From NCBI RefSeq assembly GCF_001951155.1, contig NZ_CP016359.1, forward strand, positions 3,434,001 through 3,498,000: 64,000 bases of DNA. The letters are read 5' to 3'. Made by a program: the position numbers and the translations under genes. The stretch comes from Christiangramia flava JLT2011. Lineage in GTDB: Bacteria; Bacteroidota; Bacteroidia; Flavobacteriales; Flavobacteriaceae. Below are positions 1 through 8,206 of this stretch, piece by piece (position 1 is the stretch's first letter; each line of letters opens with the position of its first letter). The notes beneath the pieces were generated by a model. The model saw only the letters and a program-made list of their open reading frames with translations. It did not search any database and was not told the origin of the DNA.

Positions 1-453
1 ACAATTAGGAAATATCTGATTGAAAAACTGAATTACCTTGATGCAGTTATCGGTTTGCCAGCTAATATATTTTACGGAACCAGTATTCCTACTTGTATTT
101 TGGTTATTAGTAAGTGTCGAGTTAATGATGATAACATTTTATTTATCGATGCATCCGAGAGCTATGAAAAAGATGGGAATAAAAATAAACTTACTGAAAC
201 CCATATAGAGAAAATAGTCGATACTTATCGAAAACGCCAAACTATAGATAAATTTAGCTATGTAGCTCCTCTGGAAGAAATACAAGAAAATGATTTCAAT
301 TTAAATATTCCTCGTTATGTTGACACATTTGAGGAAGAAGAACCTGTAGATATTAATGCTGTAATGAAGGAAATAAAAAGTCTGGAAGCTCAGAGAACAG
401 AATTGGATAAGGAGATTGAGGGGTATTTTCAGGAACTAGGTATAAATTTTTAG
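1..453 (+). CDS. hsdM: Type I restriction-modification DNA methyltransferase subunit HsdM, C-terminal part
   Basis: The reading frame is open from the first base, so this is the last ~150 residues of a protein that begins outside the window. HsdM is the N6-adenine methyltransferase subunit that joins HsdS to methylate, and HsdS plus HsdR to cut. The segment LPANIFYGTSIPTCILVI is a characteristic HsdM stretch following the NPPF catalytic region, which lies outside the window. The end is a predicted coiled coil (MKEIKSLEAQRTELDKEI), as usual for the contact with HsdS. hsdS follows after 37 bases and is probably co-transcribed. The family call is firm; the catalytic part cannot be checked here. 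Confidence 0.93.
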   Translation, partial: TIRKYLIEKLNYLDAVIGLPANIFYGTSIPTCILVISKCRVNDDNILFIDASESYEKDGNKNKLTETHIEKIVDTYRKRQTIDKFSYVAPLEEIQENDFNLNIPRYVDTFEEEEPVDINAVMKEIKSLEAQRTELDKEIEGYFQELGINF

Positions 454-490
454 TAGTAAAAATCCTTAATCTAAAAAAACCAGAATTTTA

Positions 491-1660
491 ATGTCTACTA
501 TGAAGGAAGAAGGTAAAAAAAACAATAATGTTCCAAATTTGAGATTTCCTGAGTTTAAGGAGGAATGGGTGAGAACACGTTTGGGTGATATAGCTGTATT
601 TAAAAAAGGTAAAGGAATCTCAAAAAATGATATTTCTATAGAGGGTAAAACAGATTGTATTCGGTATGGTGAACTTTATACATATTATGATGAGGTAATT
701 GAAGATGTTATTTCGACTACTAATTTGAATCCAGATAATTTAATACTTAGCGAGGAAAATGATATAATCATTCCTTCCTCCGGTGAGTCTTCTATTGAAA
801 TTGCAAAAGCTTCTTGTGTCCAAAAATCGGGTGTCGCGCTAGGAGGAGACCTAAATATTATAAAAACAAATAGTTATGGAAATTTTTTGGCGTATTACTT
901 AAATAATAAAAAAAAGAATAATATAGGTAGAATTGCACAAGGTTCTTCTGTTGTTCATTTATATGCAAAACAGCTCTCCAAATTAAATATTGCTTTGCCT
1001 ACAATAAATGAACAATATAAGATAGGCTCATTTTTGAATTTAATTGAGAAAAGGATAAAAGCCCAAATCAAAATAATTGAAAATTTAGAATCCTTAATGA
1101 AAGGTCTAGGAAAAAAGATTTTTAGCCAAAAGCTACGCTTTCATAATGTTGATGGGAATAGATGCAATGATTGGAAAAAAGTAAAACTGGAGGATGTTTT
1201 GGAAATCGGTAGCGGCAGGGATTATAAACATTTAAAGGAAGGTAATATCCCTGTATTTGGTACAGGAGGTTTTATGACTTCAGTTGAGGGATTTTTATAT
1301 GAGGGAGAAAGTGTAGGTATTGGACGAAAAGGTACTATTGACAAACCTGTTTTCTTGAAAGGTAAATTCTGGACTGTTGACACTCTGTTTTATACCCATT
1401 CATTTAAACAAGTATTTCCTAAATTCATTTATTATCTTTTCCTTCAAATAAATTGGAAAAAATACAATGAAGCTACGGGTGTACCAAGTTTATCAAAGAG
1501 TACAATTGAAAAGATAAAAATAAAAACTCCATGTTTGGCCGAACAAACTAAAATTTTAAAATTTCTTTCTTCTTTCGATGAAAAAATTAAATCAGAAAAA
1601 TACTTATTACAACAGTACAAGAAACAAAAGCAATACTTGCTTCAAAACATGTTTATATAA
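491..1660 (+). CDS. hsdS: Type I restriction-modification specificity subunit HsdS (expressed copy)
   Basis: HsdS of 389 aa that would recognise the DNA target of the type I enzyme. It has two target-recognition halves, each ending in a coiled-coil conserved region: TRD1 about residues 25-175 with helix EKRIKAQIKIIENLESL, TRD2 about 225-345 with helix FDEKIKSEKYLLQQYKKQ. The ATG at 491 gives a 13-residue constant leader; codon 14 (V14, of VPNLRFPE) is the first base of a 20-bp inverted repeat shared with the silent hsdS on the other strand. It lies downstream of hsdM and converges on the second hsdS, the two ends overlapping by 8 bases. It is very probably the ON copy of an inversion switch. 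Confidence 0.93.
   Translation: MSTMKEEGKKNNNVPNLRFPEFKEEWVRTRLGDIAVFKKGKGISKNDISIEGKTDCIRYGELYTYYDEVIEDVISTTNLNPDNLILSEENDIIIPSSGESSIEIAKASCVQKSGVALGGDLNIIKTNSYGNFLAYYLNNKKKNNIGRIAQGSSVVHLYAKQLSKLNIALPTINEQYKIGSFLNLIEKRIKAQIKIIENLESLMKGLGKKIFSQKLRFHNVDGNRCNDWKKVKLEDVLEIGSGRDYKHLKEGNIPVFGTGGFMTSVEGFLYEGESVGIGRKGTIDKPVFLKGKFWTVDTLFYTHSFKQVFPKFIYYLFLQINWKKYNEATGVPSLSKSTIEKIKIKTPCLAEQTKILKFLSSFDEKIKSEKYLLQQYKKQKQYLLQNMFI
530..549 (+). repeat. 20-bp inverted repeat, left copy, in active hsdS
   Basis: GTTCCAAATTTGAGATTTCC, codons 14-20 of the active hsdS. The reverse complement occurs perfectly at 2737-2756, and similarity continues into the next ~20 bases (PEFKEEW against PEYEDDW). A likely recombination site of an hsdS inversion. 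Confidence 0.85.
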
Positions 1661-2747
1661 ATAGGTGCTGTAGAAAATATTTTTTTTGTAAAATATATTG
1701 TTCCAAGATTTTATTTTCGAGTTCAATTTTTCTGTCAAGAGAAGATAATAAAGAGGCGGTTTTTTGCTGTTCTTCCTTACTAGGAACAGGAACTTTCAAT
1801 GATTTAATTATTTGAGCAGATAAGTTTCCTTGACCTCCTTGCAGGTAGGTTTTTAGAATCCGATTCTTATTCGTTCGTAGATAGTAAAGTAAGAAACCAT
1901 TATCTATATTTGTCTTAATGCAAAGAATGGCTTGGTTTATAGCTCCTTTAAACTTGGAAATTCCCACTTCTCCACTAGTAGCTCCATATAAGGCAAAAAT
2001 TAAATCTCCAGGTTCCACCATTTTTGCTGAAGAATTTTTCAATCCTTCATTAGAAATAAATTGTTCCGTTTTCTCGGCATTAATTTCTCCAGATTTTATG
2101 AAGGGAATATTCCCTTCATAGTAATTTTTCTTCGATGTTAGAGGAGTTCCTCCCGAGAAAAATTTTCCCATTTCTCCCAGTTTAAAAAATTTCCAGTCGT
2201 TTTTAAATTCAGGAAATTTCATTTTTTGTTTATATAACTTCTTGCTTAATGAATTTTTTAATACGGTTAAGTCCTTAATTATTTTGTTTTGGGTTTCAAT
2301 ACGTTTCTCTATAGCTGTGAGAAAAGAAGAGATTTTTTGTTGTTCTATAAATTTTGGAATTCTTTTTTTTAATGAGTGGACATCATTCCTATTTAATGTG
2401 GGAACAGTTGAGCCTGCGTTGTATCGCTCCAAGTGAAGGTTCAAATAGAAAAAGTAAATAAATTTAGGATAATTATTTTTGAAGTCTGTTACCCAGAGAG
2501 ATGTATTATGTGGCCAATAATCCCTTTCCACGTATGTGACCTTTCCAATAGTACCCGAACGTCCGGTTACGATTCCAGGTGCTTTTACTTTTGATTTTTT
2601 ATGGTGCCTTAAAATACCATTTGAATAAACCACGGGATATTTTCCCTTCTCTACTTTTTTTGTTGGTAAATCGAAACCCCTTTGTAAAGGAGCTATATCG
2701 ATAACTTTTTTCTCCTGCCAGTCATCCTCATACTCTGGAAATCTCAA
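1653..2747 (-). CDS. hsdS: Silent HsdS specificity cassette in inverted orientation, no own start codon
   Basis: Encodes a full two-TRD HsdS (about 364 aa) with TRDs different from the plus-strand copy: TRD1 around GFDLPTKKVEKGKYPVVYS, TRD2 around GEMGKFFSGGTPL. Conserved helices are EKRIETQNKIIKDL and DRKIELENKILEQY. The frame upstream of LRFPEYEDDW reads V-P-N then K, E, F and a TAA at 2766-2768, with no ATG; the TTG at 2747 sits inside the conserved segment and is an unlikely real start. The codons for VPNLRFP are the inverted repeat also present in the active hsdS, in the same phase. I infer a promoterless storage cassette expressed after DNA inversion, not an independently translated gene. 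Confidence 0.85.
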   Translation of the reverse strand: MRFPEYEDDWQEKKVIDIAPLQRGFDLPTKKVEKGKYPVVYSNGILRHHKKSKVKAPGIVTGRSGTIGKVTYVERDYWPHNTSLWVTDFKNNYPKFIYFFYLNLHLERYNAGSTVPTLNRNDVHSLKKRIPKFIEQQKISSFLTAIEKRIETQNKIIKDLTVLKNSLSKKLYKQKMKFPEFKNDWKFFKLGEMGKFFSGGTPLTSKKNYYEGNIPFIKSGEINAEKTEQFISNEGLKNSSAKMVEPGDLIFALYGATSGEVGISKFKGAINQAILCIKTNIDNGFLLYYLRTNKNRILKTYLQGGQGNLSAQIIKSLKVPVPSKEEQQKTASLLSSLDRKIELENKILEQYILQKKYFLQHLFI

Positions 2748-2756
2748 ATTTGGAAC
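2737..2756 (-). repeat. 20-bp inverted repeat, right copy, at the head of the silent hsdS
   Basis: Perfect reverse complement of 530-549. It starts on the first base of a codon (V) in both copies, so an exchange here keeps the reading frame. It lies 71 bases upstream of the tyrosine recombinase gene. Confidence 0.85.
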
Positions 2757-2796
2757 TTTCTCGAATTATTTTCCCAAAGGTTAAATAGTCATGTTT

Positions 2797-2804
2797 TAGA
2801 TTTG
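2797..2804 (+). promoter_or_regulatory. Candidate promoter -7 box for the recombinase gene
   Basis: TAGATTTG fits the Bacteroidota -7 consensus TAnnTTTG and lies 24 bases before the ATG at 2828. No convincing -33 TTG element is seen at the usual distance, so this is weak. Confidence 0.35.
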
Positions 2805-2827
2805 AAGTTTTAACATAAAATCAAGAA

Positions 2828-3754
2828 ATGACCAATCAAAAAACATTTTTAGAAATCAGTAAATGCTGGCAGCAAGAGAAAAAGCAACTTGTAAAAAAGT
2901 CTACTATCTCTGCTTATTTACTCTTAACAGAAAATCATCTTATACCGGTTTTTGGAGAAAATCGGCAGATTACGGAAGCTGAGGTACAGGAATTTGTATT
3001 TCAAAAATTAAAAGAAGGACTTAGCCAAAAATCTATTAAAGACATTCTAATCGTTCTAAAAATGATACTCAAATTCGGTTCAAAGAAGGGGTATTTGAAC
3101 TATGAACCTTTCGATATACAATTTCCTACTGTAAGGGATAATCAGCAGCTTGAAGTACTAAGTCGGGCAGATCAAAAAAAAATTATGAATCATATAAAGG
3201 ATCATTTTACCTTTCGAAACTTGGGAGTATATTTATGTTTAAGCACTGGTTTACGAATTGGTGAGGTTTGCGCTTTGCGGTGGGAAGATATAGACGTAAT
3301 TAATGGAATGGTAAGCATTAATAAAACAATTCAACGTATCTATTCTATTGAAAATGGTGTTCGTAAAACCGAATTAATTATTGATAGTCCTAAGACTAAG
3401 AATTCAATTCGAGAAATTCCTTTAAGTAGTGATTTATTAAGAATTCTAAAACCGATGAAGAAAGTAGTCAATAGTTCATTTTTTGTACTAACTAATGAGT
3501 CTAAACCCACTGAGCCTAGAACATACAGAAACTATTATAAGAACTTAATGAAGGATTTGGGAATCCCGCATTTAAAATTTCATGGTTTAAGACATAGTTT
3601 CGCAACCAGATGTATAGAAAGTAATTGCGATTATAAGACTGTGAGTGTACTTTTAGGACATTCTAACATAAGCACTACCTTGAATTTGTATGTTCATCCC
3701 AATACAGAACAGAAGAAAAAAGCAATTAATCAAATGTTCCGATCATTAAAATGA
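2828..3754 (+). CDS. Tyrosine recombinase, probable hsdS invertase
   Basis: Integrase of 308 aa of the phage/XerD class. It has an N-terminal SAM-like core-binding domain (about 1-105) and a catalytic domain. The catalytic residues are visible: R143 in TGLRIGEVCALRW, H252 and R255 in HGLRHSFATR, H278 in LGHSNISTTLNLY and the nucleophile Y288. It sits between the inverted hsdS cassette and hsdR, the position in which dedicated hsdS invertases are found in Bacteroides and Streptococcus type I loci. I therefore infer that it flips the 530-2756 segment. A mobile-element integrase is the alternative, but no cargo or att duplication is evident beside it. Confidence 0.88.
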   Translation: MTNQKTFLEISKCWQQEKKQLVKKSTISAYLLLTENHLIPVFGENRQITEAEVQEFVFQKLKEGLSQKSIKDILIVLKMILKFGSKKGYLNYEPFDIQFPTVRDNQQLEVLSRADQKKIMNHIKDHFTFRNLGVYLCLSTGLRIGEVCALRWEDIDVINGMVSINKTIQRIYSIENGVRKTELIIDSPKTKNSIREIPLSSDLLRILKPMKKVVNSSFFVLTNESKPTEPRTYRNYYKNLMKDLGIPHLKFHGLRHSFATRCIESNCDYKTVSVLLGHSNISTTLNLYVHPNTEQKKKAINQMFRSLK

Positions 3755-3827
3755 TTGATATGTTTTTCAAAATCTATTTCTAAAATTAATTATACCTTAC
3801 CACTATCAAATTTGAATACATCTAATA

Positions 3828-6668
3828 ATGACTACTGAACCAGAACAGGTTCTAGAAGGTAACCTTATTTCTCAATTGATTGGATTGGGATATAAATCTA
3901 TTCAGTTAAAAACAGAAGAAGACCTTTTAGAGAACCTGAAACTCCAGTTAGAAAAACATAATAATACCAGGCTTTCTCTGCTGGAATTTCAACAGGTATT
4001 GAATAAAATAAGTAAAGGGAATATCTTTGAAAGAGCGAAGATACTTCGTGACAAGGTAGATTTTACTAAGGATAACGGTGAGACCGGTTACCTAGAACTC
4101 ATAAACCAGGTTCAGTGGTGCAAGAATGAATATCAGGTTACCAACCAGATTAAAATGGAGGGTAAATATAAAAACCGTTATGATGTCACCATCCTCATAA
4201 ATGGACTTCCACTTTGTCAGATTGAGTTAAAAAGACGGGGTTTGGAAATGAAAGAAGCTTTTAACCAAACTAACCGTTACCAAAGACATAGTTTTCAAGC
4301 AGGGAAGGGATTGTTCCAGTACATTCAGCTTTTTGTAATAAGCAATGGAGTGAATTCAAAATATTATGCAAATAACCCTATAAAGGCGAGAAACTTTAAA
4401 CAAACTTTCTTTTGGGCAGATAAGGAAAACAAAAAGATCACACAGCTAAGCGACTTCGCTGATGTTTTCCTGGAGCCATGTCATCTCTCTAAGATGATCA
4501 CAAAATATATAGTGTTGAATGAAAGCCAAAAGATACTAATGGCTCTAAGGCCTTATCAATATTATGCTGTTGAGGCTATTGTTGAAAGAGTGAAGACCAG
4601 TAGGAAAAATGGTTATATATGGCATACTACCGGATCCGGGAAAACCCTAACCTCCTTTAAAACCAGCCAGATCTTAACAAATCTCCCAGAGGTTAAGAAA
4701 GTAGTTTTTGTAGTAGATCGAAAAGATTTGGATTACCAGACCATCAAAGAATTCAATCATTTTAGTAGCGGCAGTATTGACGGCACTAATGATACTAAAT
4801 CTTTGGTTAGTCAATTCAATGATGATACGAAAATCATAGTTACAACTATTCAGAAACTGAATACTTCCATTCATAAACAGTATTACAGAAAAAAGATGGA
4901 AAGGTTCAAAAATGAACGAATGGTATTCATTTTTGACGAATGTCATCGTAGTCAGTTTGGAGATACGCATAATAGAATAAAAAACTATTTTGAAGATGTA
5001 CAAATGTTCGGTTTTACCGGAACACCAATTTTTGCTGATAATGCAAATAGAAATGAACTGGGAAAGCGTACAACGAAAGATTTATTTGAAAAATGCCTGC
5101 ATAAATATGTTATTACCGATGCTATTCGGGATGGAAATGTTTTAAAATTCTCAATTGAATATATAAGCACTTTCAGAAAGAAAAATGAAGTGGTAGATAT
5201 TGATGTAGAGTCTATAGATAAGGCCGAGGTAATGGAGGCACCTAAGAGGTTGGAGGGTATTGTAGATTATATCATAAATAATCATTCTCGCAAAACGCAT
5301 GGGAAGCGATTCACCTCAATATTTTGCGTTGCCAATGTGGATACCTTAATTAAATATTATAAGCTCTTTAACCAGAAAAAGCTAAATGGAGAACATGACC
5401 TGAAAATTGGAACTATTTTTTCTTACCAGACTAATGAGGAAGATTCTGAAGCGACTGGAATGATAGAAACAGATCCGAGGGCACTACCAATAGCTGCTGA
5501 GGAAAATTCCGAATATGATAGTAAACATAGCAGGGAATATTTGGATGATTTCATACAGGATTATAACGAAATGTTTCAGCGAAACTATTCGACAAGTGAC
5601 TTTTATTCGTATTATAAAGATATTGGGAAACAGGTAAAAAACAAACAACTGGATGTTTTGCTTGTAGTGAATATGTTCCTTACCGGATTTGATAGTAAGA
5701 CACTTAATACTATTTACGTAGATAAGAATTTACGTTTTCACGGTTTAATTCAGGCCTATTCAAGAACAAATAGGATCCTTAACGAACTCAAATCGCAGGG
5801 TAACGTCGTATCTTTCCGGAATCTAAAAAAAGCAACTGATGAAGCCATCACATTATTTTCTAATAAGGATGCTATAGAAGATATTATTCTGCAACCTTAT
5901 GAGAATTACATCACTAAATTTGATGAGTCCGTTAGGAAATTATTAGAGATTGCTCCCACGGTTCAAGGTGTGAATGAACTACCTTCAGAAAACGAGGAAT
6001 TAGAATTTGTTACAGCTTTCCGTGAATTGCTCCGTATCAAAAATGTACTAACCACCTTTACTGAATTTGATTTTAGTGACCTCGATATTGATGAACAAAC
6101 ATTTGAGGATTATAAGAGTAAATATTTAGATATAAGAGATAAGGTTCGAAACCATAAAAGCAACGAGAAAGTTTCGATACTTGATGATATAGATTTCGAA
6201 GTGGAGCTTATTCACAGGGATGAGGTCAATGTAGTTTATATACTCACATTGTTGGCAGATCTAAAGGATTCCGGTCCTGCTGATCACGCTAAAAAGAAAA
6301 AACAGATTTCAGATTTGATGGCTTCTGAAACCCAATTGAGAAGTAAAAAGGAATTGATCGAAAGGTTTATTGCCGAAAACTTACCCCTTATAAGAGATCG
6401 TGAGAATATTCCTGAAGAGTTTGAATCTTTCTGGACCACTGAAAAACAAAAGGCATTAGAAGGCATCAGCAAGGAAGAGAACTTAGACCAGGCAAAATTA
6501 AACAGGGTCATAGCCAATTATCTTTTTACTGAAAAGAAACCCTTAAGAGATGAAGTAATTGATACAATGAATAAAAAACCCGGTCTTAGAGAACGAAAGA
6601 CTTCTTCAGAAAGAATTATAGATAAGATCAAAGGTTTTATTGAAACCTTTGTTAATGGGATGGGTTAG
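3828..6668 (+). CDS. hsdR: Type I restriction endonuclease subunit HsdR
   Basis: A motor and nuclease subunit of 946 aa. The N-terminal restriction nuclease has D118 (RYDVTI) and the E133-L-K135 triad (CQIELKRRG). The SF2 translocase follows: Walker A HTTGSGKT at 266-273, motif II D370-E-C-H (FDECHRSQFGD), motif III FGFTGTPI, and motif VI in LIQAYSRTNRI. The C-terminal helical part (about 700-946) would dock on the methylase. Length and all key residues are normal, so it should be active. It begins 73 bases after the recombinase, either in the same transcript or with its own promoter. Confidence 0.95.
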   Translation: MTTEPEQVLEGNLISQLIGLGYKSIQLKTEEDLLENLKLQLEKHNNTRLSLLEFQQVLNKISKGNIFERAKILRDKVDFTKDNGETGYLELINQVQWCKNEYQVTNQIKMEGKYKNRYDVTILINGLPLCQIELKRRGLEMKEAFNQTNRYQRHSFQAGKGLFQYIQLFVISNGVNSKYYANNPIKARNFKQTFFWADKENKKITQLSDFADVFLEPCHLSKMITKYIVLNESQKILMALRPYQYYAVEAIVERVKTSRKNGYIWHTTGSGKTLTSFKTSQILTNLPEVKKVVFVVDRKDLDYQTIKEFNHFSSGSIDGTNDTKSLVSQFNDDTKIIVTTIQKLNTSIHKQYYRKKMERFKNERMVFIFDECHRSQFGDTHNRIKNYFEDVQMFGFTGTPIFADNANRNELGKRTTKDLFEKCLHKYVITDAIRDGNVLKFSIEYISTFRKKNEVVDIDVESIDKAEVMEAPKRLEGIVDYIINNHSRKTHGKRFTSIFCVANVDTLIKYYKLFNQKKLNGEHDLKIGTIFSYQTNEEDSEATGMIETDPRALPIAAEENSEYDSKHSREYLDDFIQDYNEMFQRNYSTSDFYSYYKDIGKQVKNKQLDVLLVVNMFLTGFDSKTLNTIYVDKNLRFHGLIQAYSRTNRILNELKSQGNVVSFRNLKKATDEAITLFSNKDAIEDIILQPYENYITKFDESVRKLLEIAPTVQGVNELPSENEELEFVTAFRELLRIKNVLTTFTEFDFSDLDIDEQTFEDYKSKYLDIRDKVRNHKSNEKVSILDDIDFEVELIHRDEVNVVYILTLLADLKDSGPADHAKKKKQISDLMASETQLRSKKELIERFIAENLPLIRDRENIPEEFESFWTTEKQKALEGISKEENLDQAKLNRVIANYLFTEKKPLRDEVIDTMNKKPGLRERKTSSERIIDKIKGFIETFVNGMG

Positions 6669-6839
6669 ACCTTTTATACTTTATATTTTTTTGAAGGGAG
6701 GGAGCATTCTTAGTTTTAAAACCCGAGTTGAGCTTACCTTACCTGATATTTAATATACTTTTCAATATCGCTGTGAATATTAGGTAATGCTCGTAATTGA
6801 GTTTTATTTATAAGCATGGTGAATTCCATGTAATTTCCA

Positions 6840-7532
6840 TTAGCCTTCAATTATATTCCGCATACGTTGTTGTATGATTTCCATGCGCTCATCTGCCTCG
6901 CTGTAATACAAGCTACCATGAATGGCAGCAGAAATTTTACGATTGCTTTGTAAGAACTTTATTTTTTCCATTAAATATTCCTTTACCTCATTGTTGGCCT
7001 TTAGGATTTGCCTGTCTATATCACTGGTATAATTGAATAAATAGGTTATATCTTCCAGGTCGTGGCTGGCATAAATATCTTTTATGCCACGGTCGAGAAA
7101 AGCTTCCATTTTCGTTGCTAAAAAATAGGGAAGAGGGAGCACTTTTATAGTTACATCATCCAGGGTTATAGAAATAGCTTTTTCAAAGCCCTTGGCGAAC
7201 CATGGGTTGGATGGCGCCCATCCAATATTTTTTGTGGACATTACATCTACTTTTACGTCTTCATATCTGAACCTACAATTCACTGTGTCTTCAGCATTTT
7301 GAGTAAAGCCCTTGCTTATTAATGTTTCCCTAAGTTGTTCGAGTTTGGCAAAGGTGGCTAGTTGAAAAGTGAGGTCAATATCTTTGGTAGGCCTGATATC
7401 TTCGGCGGCAGGGTCATCTATATAGAGGCTTACCATCGCGCCGCCTACGTAAACTACTTCTTTATTCAAATCTCCTAAAGCTTCAGCTATTTTTACTGTG
7501 GCGGCTCTATTAATTAATGTATTCTTCAACAT
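6840..7532 (-). CDS. AbiEii-like nucleotidyltransferase, probable toxin of a two-gene module
   Basis: Protein of 230 aa with an MNT-type nucleotidyltransferase core: GG at 30-31 (YVGGAMVSLY), the D51-I-D53 metal pair (RPTKDIDLTF), and a third acidic D96 (VKVDVMS). A later conserved block is KMEAFLDRG, then SHDLEDI. This layout is typical of the AbiEii/AbiGii toxin and related stand-alone nucleotidyltransferases. The ATG overlaps the stop of the upstream HTH gene by 7 bases, so the two are translationally coupled, with the presumed regulator first. Toxin activity and substrate are not proven by sequence; a metabolic or resistance nucleotidyltransferase is less likely in this setting. Confidence 0.75.
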   Translation of the reverse strand: MLKNTLINRAATVKIAEALGDLNKEVVYVGGAMVSLYIDDPAAEDIRPTKDIDLTFQLATFAKLEQLRETLISKGFTQNAEDTVNCRFRYEDVKVDVMSTKNIGWAPSNPWFAKGFEKAISITLDDVTIKVLPLPYFLATKMEAFLDRGIKDIYASHDLEDITYLFNYTSDIDRQILKANNEVKEYLMEKIKFLQSNRKISAAIHGSLYYSEADERMEIIQQRMRNIIEG

Positions 7533-8044
7533 ATACGCTGCTCTAAGAATTCTAATGCTATATTTTTTTCGCGTGCTCTACCTGCACGTACAGCATCCAT
7601 TAAAGCCAGTATTTCATATAGGTTGGAATCTAAAACAATGGCTTGATTTACGCTTGGATACAGGGGTATTATACTTTGGCCTCTTGCTCTTCCTTTAGCA
7701 TAAGGCCACACAAATTTTTCATCACTCATTATTTCGGCAGCCAGTGGGGGGGCACTATGAGCAGTTGGAGTACCTCTTACAATAGCACCTGGATGTTGAG
7801 GGAAAACTACTGCGAGACCATACTTTATAAAATCAAAAAATAATTTGCGATTAACCTCTTTTCCTTTTTTGAAAAGGAGACCAGCATAAACAGATCTTGA
7901 AATAGAGCTGCTAATTTCTGATTGACTCATATATAAAGTCTGGGCTAATTCCATTTGAGTATAATCAGAGCCATCCTTGACAATTAATTTTGCCAGCACC
8001 AGCAAATCCTGAGGTTTTAGTTGATTTAAAGAAGGTTTGTTCAC
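7526..8044 (-). CDS. Helix-turn-helix protein, probable antitoxin/regulator of the nucleotidyltransferase
   Basis: Protein of 172 aa starting with GTG at 8044. Residues 12-60 form a MarR-like winged helix-turn-helix (LVLAKLIVKDG, then MELAQTLYMSQSEISSSI). The C-terminal half has a PQHPGAIVRGTPTAHSAPPL segment I do not recognise as an enzyme. It is first in a two-gene operon with the nucleotidyltransferase and overlaps it by 7 bases. Upstream lies an array of palindromic TATCGCGATA-like sites including a perfect 32-bp palindrome, suggesting autoregulation. It fills the place of AbiEi in AbiE modules but is not an obvious AbiEi by sequence; that role is inferred. Confidence 0.65.
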   Translation of the reverse strand: MNKPSLNQLKPQDLLVLAKLIVKDGSDYTQMELAQTLYMSQSEISSSISRSVYAGLLFKKGKEVNRKLFFDFIKYGLAVVFPQHPGAIVRGTPTAHSAPPLAAEIMSDEKFVWPYAKGRARGQSIIPLYPSVNQAIVLDSNLYEILALMDAVRAGRAREKNIALEFLEQRIC

Positions 8045-8108
8045 AATTATTGTATATCTCGATATGCAATAATATGCATTATATGCTTATAAAACAATAT
8101 ACAATAAA

Positions 8109-8140
8109 AAAATATCGCGTATCGCGATACGCGATATTTT
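8109..8140. promoter_or_regulatory. Perfect 32-bp palindrome, probable operator of the HTH/nucleotidyltransferase pair
   Basis: Each half reads AAAATATCGCGTATCG towards the centre (8124/8125), with no mismatch. It lies about 65 bases upstream of the GTG start of the minus-strand HTH gene. A related, imperfect ATATCTCGATAT occurs closer to the gene at about 8052-8063. Dimeric repressor binding is the likely use; cruciform or hairpin formation is possible. Confidence 0.6.
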
Positions 8141-8206
8141 GTAATACTGATATAAAATAACGAATTTCGTAAAATACCAGTCATTTGTCTTAGCATATGG
8201 GAGTAA

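Larger units (their letters stand above)
530..2756. other. hsdS: Predicted invertible DNA segment (hsdS phase-variation switch)
   Basis: The 2.2-kb segment is bounded by the two 20-bp inverted repeats and contains both hsdS bodies back to back, 3' end to 3' end. Inversion would place the second specificity subunit behind the constant leader MSTMKEEGKKNNN and the hsdM promoter and silence the first. The recombinase gene lies just outside the segment, so its own orientation would not change. Repeats and phasing are seen directly; inversion itself is inferred. Confidence 0.8.

Noticed and set aside
1653..2747. Minus-strand hsdS as an independently expressed gene starting at TTG 2747
   Set aside because: The TTG is inside the conserved LRFPE segment, and no ATG or leader exists before the upstream stop; the silent-cassette reading explains the repeat phasing better.
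6735..6830. Minus-strand reading MEFTMLINKTQLRALPNIHS followed by a stop, 31 codons
   Set aside because: Looks protein-like but is very short with no known family; could be a degraded gene end or a tiny gene, and I cannot decide from sequence.
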